A stretch of DNA of 64,000 bases from Hericium rajendrae (GCA_033439255.1 CM065881.1:1550001-1614000); one strand, 5' to 3'. Counted from the stretch's first letter, positions 48,090 through 60,604 are shown. The notes: a model not told the origin generated them from the sequence alone. A program made the numbers and translations.

Positions 48090-49137
48090 ATTGATGAATG
48101 CATGGACAGTATACTATTTCATCAACCCTCAGCCCTACATCTGGGGCATTTTTAGACAAAAGCTCAGTGAGGAAAGTGTCAGGCCTCCCAAATTTGGCGG
48201 GTTCTCATGCTACAATTACATAATGCCCAGGGGGGTCATTTTTGACTGTCATCTATCTTACTGCAGAGTCTGATCTGTCTAAAGCCACTTTTCAAATGAT
48301 TATATCTGATTGAGCTTATATATTTGAGAGTCAACATCTATTGTTAGATATAGCAGTCACTCATCTCTAACTGTATATCATAATAGAATTTCTGATATTT
48401 GAAATTTTTATAAATCTGAGAGCATTTGTGAATCTGCTCCAAAGAAGCTGGTGAGGATTATTATGATGTGATGCATGTGATGAGCTAGTGCTCGAGTCAG
48501 GAGGGAGCATCCTTGTCTGAGAGGTTCAGAGAACTGAAAAGCAAGAGTAATAGAGACTGAGTGCTAACAAAGTTAATCTCCAGGTCAGCCTACCTACACA
48601 CAGAAGGCAACCTTTCTACACATGACTAGGAAGCTAGAGAGTCCTATGTCCCCTGTTTAATTGATGAAAGACTCTGAACAATGGAGCACAAGGCAGAGGT
48701 GTGTCAGAAAGAGAGAAACCCTAAAAAGGGAGAGTGCCTGAAGGTGAGAAGGAGTGTATATACTCGAGCCAAGTAACAGGTGAGAAGAAGAGATATTCAT
48801 ATTACAAAGCAAGCCCAGCATCATATCTGGGCTGACTCCTAACCCTAGGTACATGCATAGCATAAGGCTAGGAAATTCTACAAAAGTAATGCTGCCCCAT
48901 TACAGATAGCCAGTCAGAAAGCATCTTCAGATAGAAACTATATACATTCAAAGCTATAAACTTCAGGCTACTTCCTCTCACTATAAATCTTACACTACAT
49001 GCATTTGCATGAGTCCTGAGATTGACTTCTCCTTGACATCCTATATCTCATTTAAGTCATAAAGTATGGGTGCAAACGGGTGCAAAAAGTACATGCAAAT
49101 AGGAGCCAAAAAATCGAACAAGTCATTGAAAAACAGA
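48090..49137. other. AT-rich right end of island I
   Basis: About 1 kb without a gene or recognisable repeat, ending at the transcription-factor stop codon. Confidence 0.5.
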
Positions 49138-52100
49138 TTACACATGATTGAACTGAGCCACAAGGCTCTGCCAAGCAGCATTTGGATCATTACTAGAGCC
49201 CATATCTCCAATATTCTGAGCCGGCTGCTGAGGCCCAGCAAAATATGATGTTGCTCGAAGGGAGGCGGCATAATCGAAGTTGGGAACAGAGAATTGATCG
49301 GTTACGATTCCTGTCATCGACGACATTCCAGGATGTGTGTTCACGTAACCGAGTTCTGCAGCGTGAGATCCTTGCCATTGTTCCGGAGGCATGGTATATG
49401 ATGTATAATCCTGCGGAAGTGATTGATAACCGTATCCCTGCCACTCTTGCTGTAATTCGGTACTAGAATAGCCCGGAGATGCAGAAGAAAATACAGGCGT
49501 AGGATGTTGATGCTGATATGAGGGAGGCGTGGGCATATGGCTCAAATGAGGGGAATTGTGCGGACTCGAGGAGGGAAGGGATGCAGCTTTCGCAGGGGAG
49601 GATGGTGTAGTCGATGCCTTCCGAGGCACAAGACGCGTCTTTCCTCCCAAGGTAGCCATCTCGTCGTCTTCACGCTTAACATCACGGAACTCGGGTGGAG
49701 ACAGACGGGAAGGTGATAGCATGGGATTCTGTCCCTGAAGGTCGGACATAGAAGCAATTGCTCGTTCTCTCTGCTTCCGCAAGACAGGCTACGTAACTCC
49801 AATAAGCTCGGCTGTATAATGAAATGGCATCAATACTTACGAGAACTTTGACCGCACGAGGATTCTCCGACACCTGCTCAAACAGGCGCAAGGCTGAGTC
49901 GAGATGGGATAGGGCAGACCGGGCCAGAGCCATTGCCGGACATTTAATGGGTATGGACCCTAGCACAATCTGGAAGGCCCTTTAGCTTCGGATACTCCAA
50001 ATACTGTAGTATTGACTCACCGCGCACGAGAAGACATGCGTAAAAAGAAACCACATGCGCTCAGTCAGGGCTGGTTGCTGCGAGAACAAACTTTTGATTA
50101 AACCGACAAAAGAGCAGGCACTGTTATATGCTGCCAGCACTGATGGTGCATATTTACTACCCAGAGGATCGTCTGAGTTATCTTCTATGGCACGAGCGAA
50201 GAAGCCACGGTGCATATAGAAAAGTGCTTTCAGACACGATTAGCATGGACACAATAACCTACATGGAAGAATGAAGACGCACTGATCTCCCTGATAGCGA
50301 AGCCAACGTAACGCTGCATTGTCAGAGGGGCGGGCGGAGGCTCAACTTCTCCCATTGGACCTCCGAAACCAGGGACTTGTAATGAGGGAGGAGTGTAGAA
50401 GTTGCGAACTTTCTTGTCTAACTCTTGGATAACCTTATAACTTGGTGTACGGGCACCAAATGCTTGATCGTGAACAATACTCAGGCATTGAGATGAGAAC
50501 CGGTGCTTCCAGAGGGCAACTGAAGCAGAAGTATAGGGTAAGTTCCCAATTCCAAAGTGGCCAAGATATACGAACAAATCATCTCTTCTTCGCCCTGTTC
50601 GTTCTTGAACGATTCGTGTGCCATTTGACAATCCATGTGAAGCAAAGAAAAAGATGGCGGCCTTCCATATGTCAGGCTCTAGACCCCCATCAGTACTAAC
50701 GCTACGACATCGTCCGAAACCGCACTAACCTGCCAGGAGTCATATGTGTATATCTCCCACATCAACGACCTACGTCTATGAGTTTCTTCGCTGCTGAGAT
50801 TCCATTTCCCACTATCTCTGTCTATGTTGCTTGTAAGCCCATGTAGTAAACAGACATCTAGACACATACGGAGTCCACACTGTGACAGGGTGAGCTCCGT
50901 GACACAGATCGACCAGCATGATGAGCAACTCACGCTGTGCGCCAACTTTACAACTAATCCCATCAACGCCCAACGGGGACCATCAATGTCAGAAAGGAAC
51001 ATAAAATGCGACATAAGAACCTGACCAACGACAGAAACATTGAGGACAAATGTTGTGGATATAGGGACAGCAGGACAACACACCAGTGCTTGAATTGCAG
51101 TAATTGATTGCTCCTCAAAAATGGAATCGACTGCCAAAGATGCTCGGCCTAGTTGGAAGTAGTGATTAGCATCGTACGACTGAGGGGGCCGTTCCAAGTC
51201 AAGTAAAGCTCCAATGGCCAAAACCATGAAAAGCACCGCCAATCGATGGGAAGCAATAGGATCGTGCTCTGGCAGGACAACTTGAGGATCGTATATGCGC
51301 AAGAAGACTGTATCGTGGAACTCTTGTTGATCGATGGGTGTGTACCTGCACCACGTCGATATTAAAAGAAAGAAAACAACCCCTCAGTTATTTAGACGTA
51401 CATCCATGCAGCATGCCTGAAATATATGTCTGCAAACTGTCGAGCTTTCGCTGAATCTGGAAGAAGGCCGATTAAAGTGCCCCGGATGCTCTCTGCAGAC
51501 TTCCCTGCGCTCGCAGCGAGAGGGAACGCGTGAGCAAGCCATGGAATATCCGCAGGAAGAGGAAGTTCTGGGCTGGCTAGTTCTTCTTCATCGCTACCTT
51601 CTTCATTCTGCCGGAATCGGGATGAGCCAATGAAACTTAAGGATATGTCAGTGATGTCTGATCCTGACCTTGAGAAGATACTTGAATCAAACAATCAGTT
51701 GACGGAAGGAGACAAATGCTTTCATAGAACATACCCAAGAATTTGCTGTTTGACCGAAGAAGTTTGTTCTACCTTTCTCTGAAATCGAACTGACAGTCGT
51801 TGAGCAAAACTTCAGACTCGCTATGCTCGTATCTTACAGTGATCCGACAGCGTCAATTGCTTCCGCTGTTTCCACCTCTGGTGCTGGTGGCAACTCATTC
51901 CTTGCTTCACGTTCTAATGGCCGCTTAATTTGCAATAGATCATCACTCAAAAGAGGATGTCTCTCGGATGAGCGAAAAGAATAGGATTCTGCCAGAGCAT
52001 CTTCCAGCTGTCTGACGCGGCTGGATAGTTGACCGATCTTGTCATGTAGTACTTCAGTGTTGGCAAGTATGAACCTGCGGGAAGCTGAGCAATCCAGTGA

Positions 52101-52495
52101 GACCGAAAGAACAAGCAAACTTGCCTATTTCCCTTTCCCGTTGTCAGCGAGCCTGCGAGCAATCTCAGCGGGTATCCACGATAATGGTTCAAGTGAGTTA
52201 GCTCACCGTCAGGACAGATCGCTGCGCAGCCTTTCTTTACACAACTGGTACAAGGAAAGACACGACTGCATCTACGCTGGATGAGTGATGAGATCTATGA
52301 TGTTAACGTCTGACAACCAACCTCAGCTTGAGTCTGAAACACAACGAAAGTCAGAAAACAAGTAGTGAATTCCATAAGTACACAAACTACAGACCTTCGA
52401 CATTCGGCACAGGATAGTGCTGCACTGCGGCGACGCTGCTTTGGAGAAAGAGACGCCGGAGAGGATGGATCATTGGAAGATAGAAAAGAAGCCAT
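49138..52495 (-). CDS. Zn2Cys6 fungal transcription factor
   Basis: Multi-exon gene of about 850 residues. Start MASFLSSNDPSSPASLSPKQ. The binuclear zinc cluster is assembled from small exons: ALSCAECRR, then LKLRCSR with VFPCTSCVKKGCAAICPDG, giving the CxxC...C...CxxC...C pattern. A short coiled coil follows (LHDKIGQLSSRVRQLEDALA), as is usual for dimerising regulators. The middle is the fungal-specific regulatory domain: LAVLFMVLAIGALLDLE, YFQLGRASLAVDSIFEEQS, LMGLVVKLAHSVGLHRDSGK and RRRSLMWEIYTYDSWQSLTY with GRPPSF. The C-terminus is Ser/Pro/Gln-rich, probably an activation region, ending WQSLVAQFNHV. Acts in the nucleus on CGG-type sites; the target pathway is not predictable. Its stop codon lies at the edge of island I. 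Confidence 0.9.
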
Positions 52496-53088
52496 GTCTC
52501 GAAAAGAGTCGGAAAGGCGGTCTGGGTGGAAGGGGCACCGAGACGCGAGAGACGATCGGGGATGCGGGAAACAAACAGAGGGCTACAAAGCGGAGTGAAG
52601 ACAGTCACTTATAGATAGCCAACCCAATGCCAATCTTGTAGCTTGCGATGTGCGATCAGACACACAAAATATTTGTTCTTCACTCCACAAGCGAGGCACA
52701 GCCAAAAAAAAAAAAAGCAGCAACTGCAGAACTTTCCGCGGGGCTAGGTGCTAATGCATCATCCCCAGCGCTCGCAACACAAGGTCTGGCACTGAAGGGC
52801 ACTGATCGCTCGAGCAGATCTCCTATCTAGATACCCGAGCTCAGTTGATGATGCAATGCACGGAAGTCGACATTTGTAACAATAAGCTCCTTGATGTAGG
52901 TGCGTATGTATGTACATTATTGCATGACAGAGACTTACCATTCCACTGCTCCCAGAGTTCATGCAGATACGATCGTCCAATTTATTTAAACTGCAAAACG
53001 GGTATCAATGGGTGACAAGTGAAGAAAAATCATCATCCTAGTGTCGAAAGAACCGCCCAAAATCATCCATTTATCATCCATCAACTCG
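52496..53088. other. Intergenic region between transcription factor and coiled-coil gene
   Basis: 593 bp holding the transcription-factor promoter and the coiled-coil gene 3' region. A 13-nt A run occurs near 52,705. Nothing else recognised. Confidence 0.4.
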
Positions 53089-54511
53089 CTACGCTACCAC
53101 TCTGATATCGCTCTGATCCATGCCCTTCATCGCATTCGTTGTCCTCTCCACATCAGAAGACGAAGTATTGGCGAGGTCCGGAAATAATCCCGTAGCTGGT
53201 TTCTCAGACGCAGGGCTCACTGGCTCTACAGAATCGGCTACGGAGGACGCGTCTGATCCACTTTGCAAGGGCTCCCGAACCTGTGTGTGCTGTTGTCGTG
53301 CGACAAAGAAACCACCGAACTTCTTCGTCAGTGTTTCCGAGGAGCTGGGGGTTGAACCGGTATGAACAGAGGAAGAGGACAGTCCCATCTCCGCACCACT
53401 GCCCGCACTCCGTCCATGCTCAGCCCGCCATAACTTCAGGCCCCATAGTCCTGTCATGGAACCGCTTTGAGTGCTTTTGCAATCCGTGTCCGGAGCTTGT
53501 GGAGTGGTCGGTGATTGCATATCATCTGCACGAGCCACGCCAACGTTGTTCTCCGCAATGAACTCTCGCAGGGCTCTGACGCAAGTCTCAGAAGCCTCGC
53601 GGGCTTCTATTGCTTCTGTGAGTTCATTTCGTACTTCCTCCAAAGCATCCTTCAGCGTCCTGACCTCGCGTTGCAAAGATTCTATCTTCCCTGCCTGCAT
53701 CTTCGCCGAGCTATCAATATGTTCAGATGGTGCCTTTCGGCCAAATAAACCAGATAGACGTTTTGAAGGAACACTAGGAGATCCGCCCAGGTCCGGAAAG
53801 GATGCGAATTGAGATGGAGAAACGGGCGGGACTGAATGATCTCCTTGTGCGACACTTGACCAAGGACCGCTGTCGGAGACAGAAGAGATACGCCTGTGAC
53901 CGTGAGTAGAGAGGGGCACTCCTGACCCAGTGAGTGGTGTGAAGGACGCTCGCTTGCTGGAAGAAGGTCCAAATGGAACGGAAGCTCTAGACAAATCCAA
54001 TGACATGTTGGATGCTTGGCTCGTGCGACGGCTCTGAGTCTGTAGACGCATGAGACCGCGTCTGATGTAGGGCTAAGCTTGAGGGCTGTTTCGTAAAATA
54101 GACAGCAGGAGATCCTCACCTGCTTTCTTCAACCTTACTCCGAAGCATCGATATCGACTCTTCATCGTCTCCAATCTTCTTCTTTGCCTCAGACAGTTCC
54201 TCCTGCATGATTGTCCGTGTTTCCATGACCTGACGCAGTTCACTGCTTAACTTCTGCTCCCTGACTTGACATGCATCCAAAGCAGTCTGCAATCCATCAC
54301 GGTCCCTCGTCGTATCAGCTAGGTTCATCCGAAGAGTTGTCACAATAGCGGCGAGAACGTGAGGATCGAGTGATTGTGGGCGTGCATCCTGAGGAGATGG
54401 TAATGAGTCATTATCAAGTTGACGTTCCAGTTCAAGGGTGAGATCGAAGGAGTGGGGACGGTTTGGATCGTGACCGGGTAATTCATGACTTCCCTCAGCG
54501 TCGCCGGGCAT
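53089..54511 (-). CDS. Coiled-coil protein of unknown function
   Basis: Two exons (54120-54511 and 53089-54061) with a 58-nt intron, 454 residues. No family recognised. Seen: an acidic N-terminus, a coiled coil at about residues 55-130 (QVREQKLSSELRQVMETRTI, EELSEAKKKIGDDEESI), a Ser/Pro-rich middle with KRLSGLFGRKAP, a second coiled coil at about 245-290 (KIESLQREVRTLKDALEEVR) and a C-terminal region with TKKFGGFFVARQQ and WGLKLWRAE. The two short aromatic-basic motifs (LSGLFGRK, KFGGFF) are similar in layout and could be peptide docking sites. Start at 54511 is the first ATG in frame. Similar fungal proteins are seen near polarity scaffolds, but that is only a guess. Divergent from the proteasome gene, 237 bp apart. 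Confidence 0.75.
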
Positions 54512-54748
54512 TATGTGGATGAAAGGGACAGAAGAAGGCAAACAATGTGTACTGTGTAGTATATGGTTACCGAATGCCCCGGTGGCAGCTGGTTACAACA
54601 TTATGTATGCAAGCGCTGGCGGTTTAAGCTGCCAAGGTGCGTGGTCACGTTTAGATTACATAATAGAAATAACAGTAGTAGTGGTAGGAGGACGCGCGTC
54701 GACGCGCATCACTTTCCTTGGTTTCAATCCACCACATTCTGCATCCTT

Positions 54749-55989
54749 ATGTCGAGGTCTTACGATCGCGGTACGGAGGTCTACTTTGGATTTATAGCCT
54801 ATCTTGATGCTTACTCTCTCATAGCCCTTACTGTCTTCTCCCCTGATGGGCATCTATTTCAGGTTCGTCTCGTACTTTGGCCTTTATTCTCAACGAAGAC
54901 ACATTGTTCGCGATGGCAGGTGGAGTATGCGTTAGAAGCTGTGCGAAAAGGGACGTGTGCGGTATGCCCAGTCTTCTATCTGACAATTCACCTGCCTACA
55001 CGTATAATAGGTTGGCGTGCGGGGTCAAGACGTTGTAGTATTGGGAGTTGAGAAGAAGTCAGTTCTTCAACTGCAGGACCCGCGCACAGTGCGTAAGGTA
55101 GTCATGTTAGATGACCATGTGTGTCTTGCGTTCGCGGGTGCGTCATCTCTAACACTTGAAACGAAGGCTCAAATGAATGATGTGCCACAGGCTTAACGGC
55201 CGATGGCCGAGTTTTGATTGATAAAGCGCGGACAGAGTGTCAGAGCCATCGACTCACTGTTGAAGACCCTGTTACTGTTGAATATATCACCAGACACATA
55301 GCTGGCATTCAGCAAGTGAATCACCAACGTGCTTTCATGTTATTCCCAACTTACCCACATTTCCACAGCGTTATACCCAGTCTGGCGGTGTCCGTCCCTT
55401 CGGGATTTCTACACTCATCATCGGGTTTGATCCGAACGACACGATACCAAAGCTTTATCAGACGGAACCGAGTGGTATTTATAGCGAATGGAAAGTAAGG
55501 AGAGGACATATCGTTCAAGAATAGTCACAGCTGACCACCTGGTTTAAGGCAAATGCAATTGGACGGTCATCGAAGACTGTCCGCGAATTTCTTGAAAAGA
55601 ACTATAAGGACGGGATGACTCGCGATGAAAGTGTTAAGCTCACGGTCAAGAGCCTGCTGGAGGTAGTCCAAACAGGTGCTAAGAATATCGAAATCAGCAT
55701 TATGGAGAGTTATGGCCACATTACGGTGCGTGACATCATAAATTGTATCCAGCGAAACGTGAACAGACTTGCACAGAACCTGGACTTGCCCCAAATCGAA
55801 GCAATCGTACAAGAGATCGAACGCGAGAAAGAAGCAGGTAAGTTGGAATGGAGGGTCTTTTGGCTTCCCAGCACTGACGGCCATATTTCTTCAGAGGCTG
55901 AGAGGAAACGCTCGAGATTGGCGGCCACTGCTGCTGGCCAGGCTGCAATGACAAGCCGTGCAGATACATCAGGGGCATCTGGACAGTAA
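54749..55989 (+). CDS. PRE6: 20S proteasome subunit alpha4 (PSMA7/Pre6)
   Basis: About 255 residues in seven or more exons. Start MSRSYDR, then after an intron [13 protein letters not shown] and [14 protein letters not shown]: the YDR...[15 protein letters not shown] signature of alpha subunits. The alpha4-specific stretch [58 protein letters not shown] and [20 protein letters not shown] matches PSMA7 rather than other alphas. Then [40 protein letters not shown] and [10 protein letters not shown]. The end has [17 protein letters not shown] and a basic-acidic tail. As an alpha subunit it has no catalytic Thr and forms the outer ring gate of the core particle. Exon ends were set by frame; the splice before NLDLPQIEA is the least certain. 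Confidence 0.95.
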
Positions 55990-56700
55990 ACATCTCACTT
56001 TGACTGTACAACTTTCAGTCAAACGCTGGGACCGCTATTGATCATCTGCAAATAATAGAAGGATTTTTGTAATTTACGTGCATGATGGCTTAAATAAGAG
56101 ATGGCGTGTGCAAGCAGTATCAAAGGATACTTCTGTTCGTTCATGCACGTACCTACAGCCAGTTTACTCGCGATTAAAATATTTTAATCTAGGCTAATAG
56201 TCCTAGCGTCCAGACTGCCTGAGCTCCGCTCACTCGCAGCCAAGGGGCGTCCGGAATCCTGAGCGCCCAAAAACGACTTCCCAGTGGTATGACATGAAAA
56301 TCGAGGACCCCGAAGGGTAACGCCACAATTTGCAGTATCCTCGCCTTGCTCAGTGAATCGCTCACAGAGACTCGTTCGTCTTCGAACAAAGTGGTGGAAA
56401 TCGATGACTAGCGTGACCGATTACATGCTTAGAGTACACATGAATATTTTCGCCATTTGTCCTGTCATCATTGCCTGACAATCTAAATAGCATTCCAACA
56501 TTTCGTGCTGCGCCGCCACCCGCCGACGCGAACGTGCCGTGCTCAAGCGCCCAGGCTGGCGCTCACTTTGCGCTCACTGCAAGCCCACGACGCGTCTCTG
56601 ACTAAGATTTTTTTCCGTTTATAGTCATGGTAGCGGTTTCCTGGGGTCCTTCACGGAGGGGTAGTCATTTTAGTAAATTCTGCATCAGTAAAACGGTCGG
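55990..56700. other. Proteasome 3' flank and left edge of island II
   Basis: About 0.7 kb with no gene. A change of base composition towards repeats begins near 56,640. Confidence 0.4.
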
Positions 56701-56703
56701 GAG

Positions 56704-56885
56704 GGCTCAAGAGCTCCAAGAGAGCTCAAGCACTTGGGGCTACTTGAAGCTCATTGAAGGCTCTTGCAAGCTATCGTGAGATTTGCCTCTTTCCTAAAGA
56801 GTCTGATGTTGTTCGGTTTAGATTTCATCCTAGTTTGGACATGGCAGTCTCTCTTTTCAAGAGCTTGCAAGAGATCCTCAAGATA
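56704..56885. repeat. CAAGAGC-rich block, left
   Basis: Repeats of CTCAAGAGC, CTTGCAAG and variants. A similar block lies at 59425-59625, on the far side of the MITE at 58983, giving a mirror-like layout. Confidence 0.65.
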
Positions 56886-56910
56886 TTAACTAAACTAGGT
56901 ATTTGTCGAC

Positions 56911-57012
56911 TGCATCAGGAAACTCTTCACTTTCCTGACTTTACTGTTGTAGGTCTGATGTCACTGTTCGAGGCCTGATGTTACTGTTTTTAGACTGTTT
57001 TCAGACACAAGT
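56911..57012. mobile_element. Hairpin MITE, single arm
   Basis: Starts gcatcaggaaactcttcact and continues through ttactgttgtaggtctgatg to tttagactgttttcagacac, matching the reverse complement of the right arm of copy A. The second arm is absent, so this is a truncated copy or one end of a larger element. Confidence 0.75.
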
Positions 57013-57095
57013 AGGGACCGACACGAGTCAGAGTCACGTGCAGGTCAACACAGGTAAACCTGCGAGATTTACCCACGGGTTCCTGACCCATGGAT

Positions 57096-57135
57096 CTGGA
57101 TCACCCGGTGGCAGAAACCTGTCCGGATCCAGGTC
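57096..57135. repeat. 40-nt direct repeat, left copy
   Basis: ctggatcacccggtggcaga...ggatccaggtca, repeated with few changes at 58495-58534 in the same orientation. Both are embedded in dense 'gacctgcgag' and 'gacccgc' words. Confidence 0.75.
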
Positions 57136-57199
57136 AAGATTTTACTGAAATCCATTGACCTGCGAGTAACCTGTAGTGACCCGCAACTATTTGGCAAAG

Positions 57200-58490
57200 A
57201 GATAGTAATTAAATGAACTCGTTGACAACTTCTCATAGATCTTGTCACTGAGTTCAGTATTTCTTCTTTGGAATCCATCTTCACATTCAGCATCGGTGCA
57301 CTACAACATCGTAACTAAGTTTATACCAACTGTACGAACTCGCTTGGTGCCCTCACCACACTTACTTAGCGTCGTCTGGCAGCCATGGGCTTGCAGGGGC
57401 CGTGCACGAGCGAGCAGCGAGGTGACACATTGGACACAGTTCTGTCATGGGCTCCTTCAGCACAGGACATACCGCGCCACCAGCACCACCGTTGTGAAAT
57501 ACCACGAGCACCTCGTCGCCGTGCATGCACTGCACAAGCTCGGGCGCTCTGGACGTGGTTCTGTGCAGGCACCCGAGGCACAGGCAGCACAGCAGCGGGC
57601 ACATGGTGAGGAACGCAGGGTCTGCGGCGAAGGCCGTCGAGGTCAGTGGCACGAGCGCGCAACATGAGGAGCACGTCCACGAGCACGCTCGCACTGAGGC
57701 GCAACGTGTGCAGCATGGGCAGCAGGAGCACACGTGTGAGCCACACCGAGGCATCGCCGGGCGTGTCCACGATGTCGCGTGTGCAGCTGGGAGAATGCTC
57801 GACGATGTCGAGGAGATGCACGGTGGAGCACAGGAAGCGTGAGCATGAGGCCCGCGAGGCGGAGCCAGGGCAACAGCAGGGCAATCTCGGCGGGACGGGT
57901 GGGGGTAATTGCACACTGTTGAAAGGTGGAGAGACACGCGGGCCCGGACATGGTATTGAAGTCGTTGCATCGGGCGGGTGCTCAAGTAGGTGGGCACGAC
58001 ACCACATGAGTGCTGAACGAATGGTAGTCAAGCCTTGTTGCTACAGCAACAAGGCCTGACGGTTCGCTGTTGGCAGTTGCTAGCCTTCCACGTGCTACAC
58101 CGGGGCCATGTGTACTCTTAGGGGTGGAGTGGGGGCCGAGGTGCAGCATTAACGTGTCGACGAGGGTATGGTGGGTGCTCAGATGATTGTCGAACATGCG
58201 GGTGACGAGTAAGAGCGCGAATGACGTGCGAGAGGTGAGAAAAAAGTCGAAGGACGGTTGATAAATGATAAAAATCAAGTCTCGCTCGTATCGAGTGAGA
58301 CTCACAAGATTAGTACAGAACAATGAGATAAAAGTCTTTTTGACTCACCCGAAATCCCTCTGGCACCTACAAAGCCCTCCTTACTGTCAACTTGAGGAAA
58401 GATCGCGAGAGAAGAGGATGGTAAGGCGTAGTATGTAGAGAGACCGACTGACCTGCGAGTGACCCGCGATGTCACAGGTACTCGACCCGC
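57200..58490. repeat. GC-rich stretch between the 40-nt direct repeats
   Basis: GC-rich centre (57,360-58,080) with overlapping open frames on both strands (221 codons minus at 57366-58031), flanked by less GC-rich DNA. No family recognised. The flanking direct repeats could be LTR-like or target remnants. Confidence 0.45.
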
Positions 58491-58494
58491 GGCT

Positions 58495-58534
58495 CCGGAT
58501 CACCTGGTGGCTGAAACTCCGCGGATCCAGGTCA
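58495..58534. repeat. 40-nt direct repeat, right copy
   Basis: Partner of 57096-57135, 1.4 kb apart. Confidence 0.75.
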
Positions 58535-58639
58535 GCCCTGGTGCCACATTGAATACCCGCGGGTTCGGATCCGGGTCACCTGCGAGTGCACTCGTGTCGA
58601 ACCCTAGGGAGTGCAAGAGAGTGGTAGCAGTGGGTGTAC

Positions 58640-58933
58640 TCAGTCATGACATGTCGTTCTCCATTGTGCAGGCACTGAGCAGTGCAGGCAACAGCACGAG
58701 CAGGCCCTGTTCCACCATGCATGGTGCTTCATGTGGATCTCAAGTGCAGGATGCATCTGGTACCCATCACCCGCCATGTTCTTCTCCACTATCTGGATGT
58801 GCATGAGCAGCTGTTGCAGGTGCAGTGACTGCACATGCAGTGCAGCATACACCTCAAGGTTTGTAGGCAACCTTGCACCGGGCGAGGGTGGGACATAATG
58901 TGTGGTGCAACACAATAAGGCTGTGAGAGGCAC
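58640..58933 (-). pseudogene. Coding relic of unknown family
   Basis: One minus-strand frame reads smoothly for about 60 codons (HYVPPSPGARLPTNLEVYAA, LHLQQLLMHIQIVEKNMAG) while the others are broken. It looks like a piece of a decayed protein-coding element; no family recognised. Confidence 0.3.
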
Positions 58934-58982
58934 ACATGCTCACTGTACCTCCTACAGCACATCTCATGTCACTGCACAGCCA

Positions 58983-59177
58983 AAACTTCTCACTTTCCTG
59001 GCTTTACTGTTATAGGTCTGATGTCACTGTTTTGGGCCTGATATTACTGTTTTCAGACTGCTTTCAGACATCTGGATCTGACATGTGTCTGAAAACAGTC
59101 TGAAAACAGTAACATCAGGCTCAAAACAGTGACACCAGACCTACAACAGTAAAGCCAGAAAAGTGAGAAGTTTTCTG
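58983..59177. mobile_element. Long-hairpin MITE, copy B
   Basis: Same two-arm structure and centre (CATCTGGATCTGACATGTGT) as the copy at 40317-40511, again with 20-nt internal direct repeats. Left end is eroded (caaaacttctcac in place of tcaggaaacttctcac). Confidence 0.85.
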
Positions 59178-59424
59178 ATGCACCCATTGCCTATCTTGCA
59201 GTATGTGCAGAAGTTCTACAAGTCTGCATTTTTTGGCATGCTCTGCGGCACACATGAGGCTGAGCGCATACATGTGTGGCTACTCAATGCTGATGTGGGG
59301 CTGGTGGAGACCTGGACACATAGGGTAGTCTTCACTTTCAAGTTTTGCTTTCTTCTGTAGTTGTATATATTGTAGTCTATATCATGGAGAATACAATGCT
59401 GTTTTCAAACTAAATATCATCTCA

Positions 59425-59625
59425 AGTGCCTTCAAGAGCCCTCAAGAGCCCTCAAGAGCCTGCAACTGCTGCATTAGGATGCTCTTCCATATTTGGAAAG
59501 GTGTCTTGACAGCTCTTGCAAGCTCTTGAAAGGCACGTTCAAGCTTGATTGTGACTATCCAGAACATAAGAGTCCTTGATCGGTCTTGAGCTCTTGAGCC
59601 TCTTGCAAGATGCTTCAAGGACTTG
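59425..59625. repeat. CAAGAGC-rich block, right
   Basis: Contains three consecutive copies of caagagccct and many CTCTTGCAAG words. Partner of the block at 56704-56885. Confidence 0.75.
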
Positions 59626-59991
59626 TCCATTCTACTGATGTGATCCTGAACACCTCTTGCTCGCAGCACTTCCTCTCCTGTGGGTGTTGGCTCTTCGTGA
59701 GCTCTCATGCCAGTGTGACATTTTTGCATCCATGCATCTTGTGCACTCTGTGATCTCATGCCTCAGTCAGCCTGAAGAGTGCTGTGCTGGTCATTCAGAG
59801 GGCTTCACCTTCTCTTCACAACCATCATGCACCTTTAGGTAAGATATCTCTTTTCCTCAATAGGCCTTCTCTTCACAACCATTGTGCACCTTCAGCATGA
59901 CAGTGAGTTTAATGCATACTTGAAATCTTTGATTTCTGTCAAGTTCCCCACTCTCCAGAAGGTCTTGTTCATCAGAAAAATTTGCAGGTCC

Positions 59992-60210
59992 TACATAGCT
60001 CTATAGATCTTATATAGAAGTCATAGGCTCATAGCACCTCCCTTTACTACATAGCTCTCATAGCCTAAAGGGAGAGCTATGGAGTGCCATGAGATGCTAT
60101 AGAGCTAAAGAGGGTGCTATGAACTACTATCATAGTTATCATAGCTAACTATGAAGCCATAATAGGATGCATAGCTATAACAATTATCAGAGCTATAATA
60201 TCTATATGTA
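59992..60210. repeat. CATAG-rich block B
   Basis: Same word usage as block A (40632-40856); lies between MITE copy B and the module promoter, as block A does. Confidence 0.7.
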
Positions 60211-60604
60211 CTATATTGGATAGGCAAACTTGACAGATCTATCCAAGCAATAGAGCCTATCAAAGCTATTCAAATTATAGCTTGACTAAATAATATATTT
60301 AGATACATTCTTTTTTAAAATGAATAATCACACATATAACAATATCAAGAGGACTGAATAAATCAGATTATATTTATCATTCTAATCTATTACAAAATCT
60401 CATAACTAACTACAAATATATATACCACTAAAACTAGAAAGATAACAAGTCAATACAAAGACTACAAAAAGCGAAAATATAACCTAGAAGTATAAGCAAT
60501 AGTTAGTAAAAGAGTAAAACTTATCAAGCTATATAACAAAAGTGTAACCTATAACAGAACAAAGATATAAGAAAAGTATGACTTAAAAAACATAAAGCAC
60601 AAGA

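Noticed and set aside
57366-58031. 221-codon minus-strand frame in island II
   Set aside because: Overlaps a second long frame on the same strand and others on the plus strand, no recognisable domain; treated as GC-rich repeat sequence.
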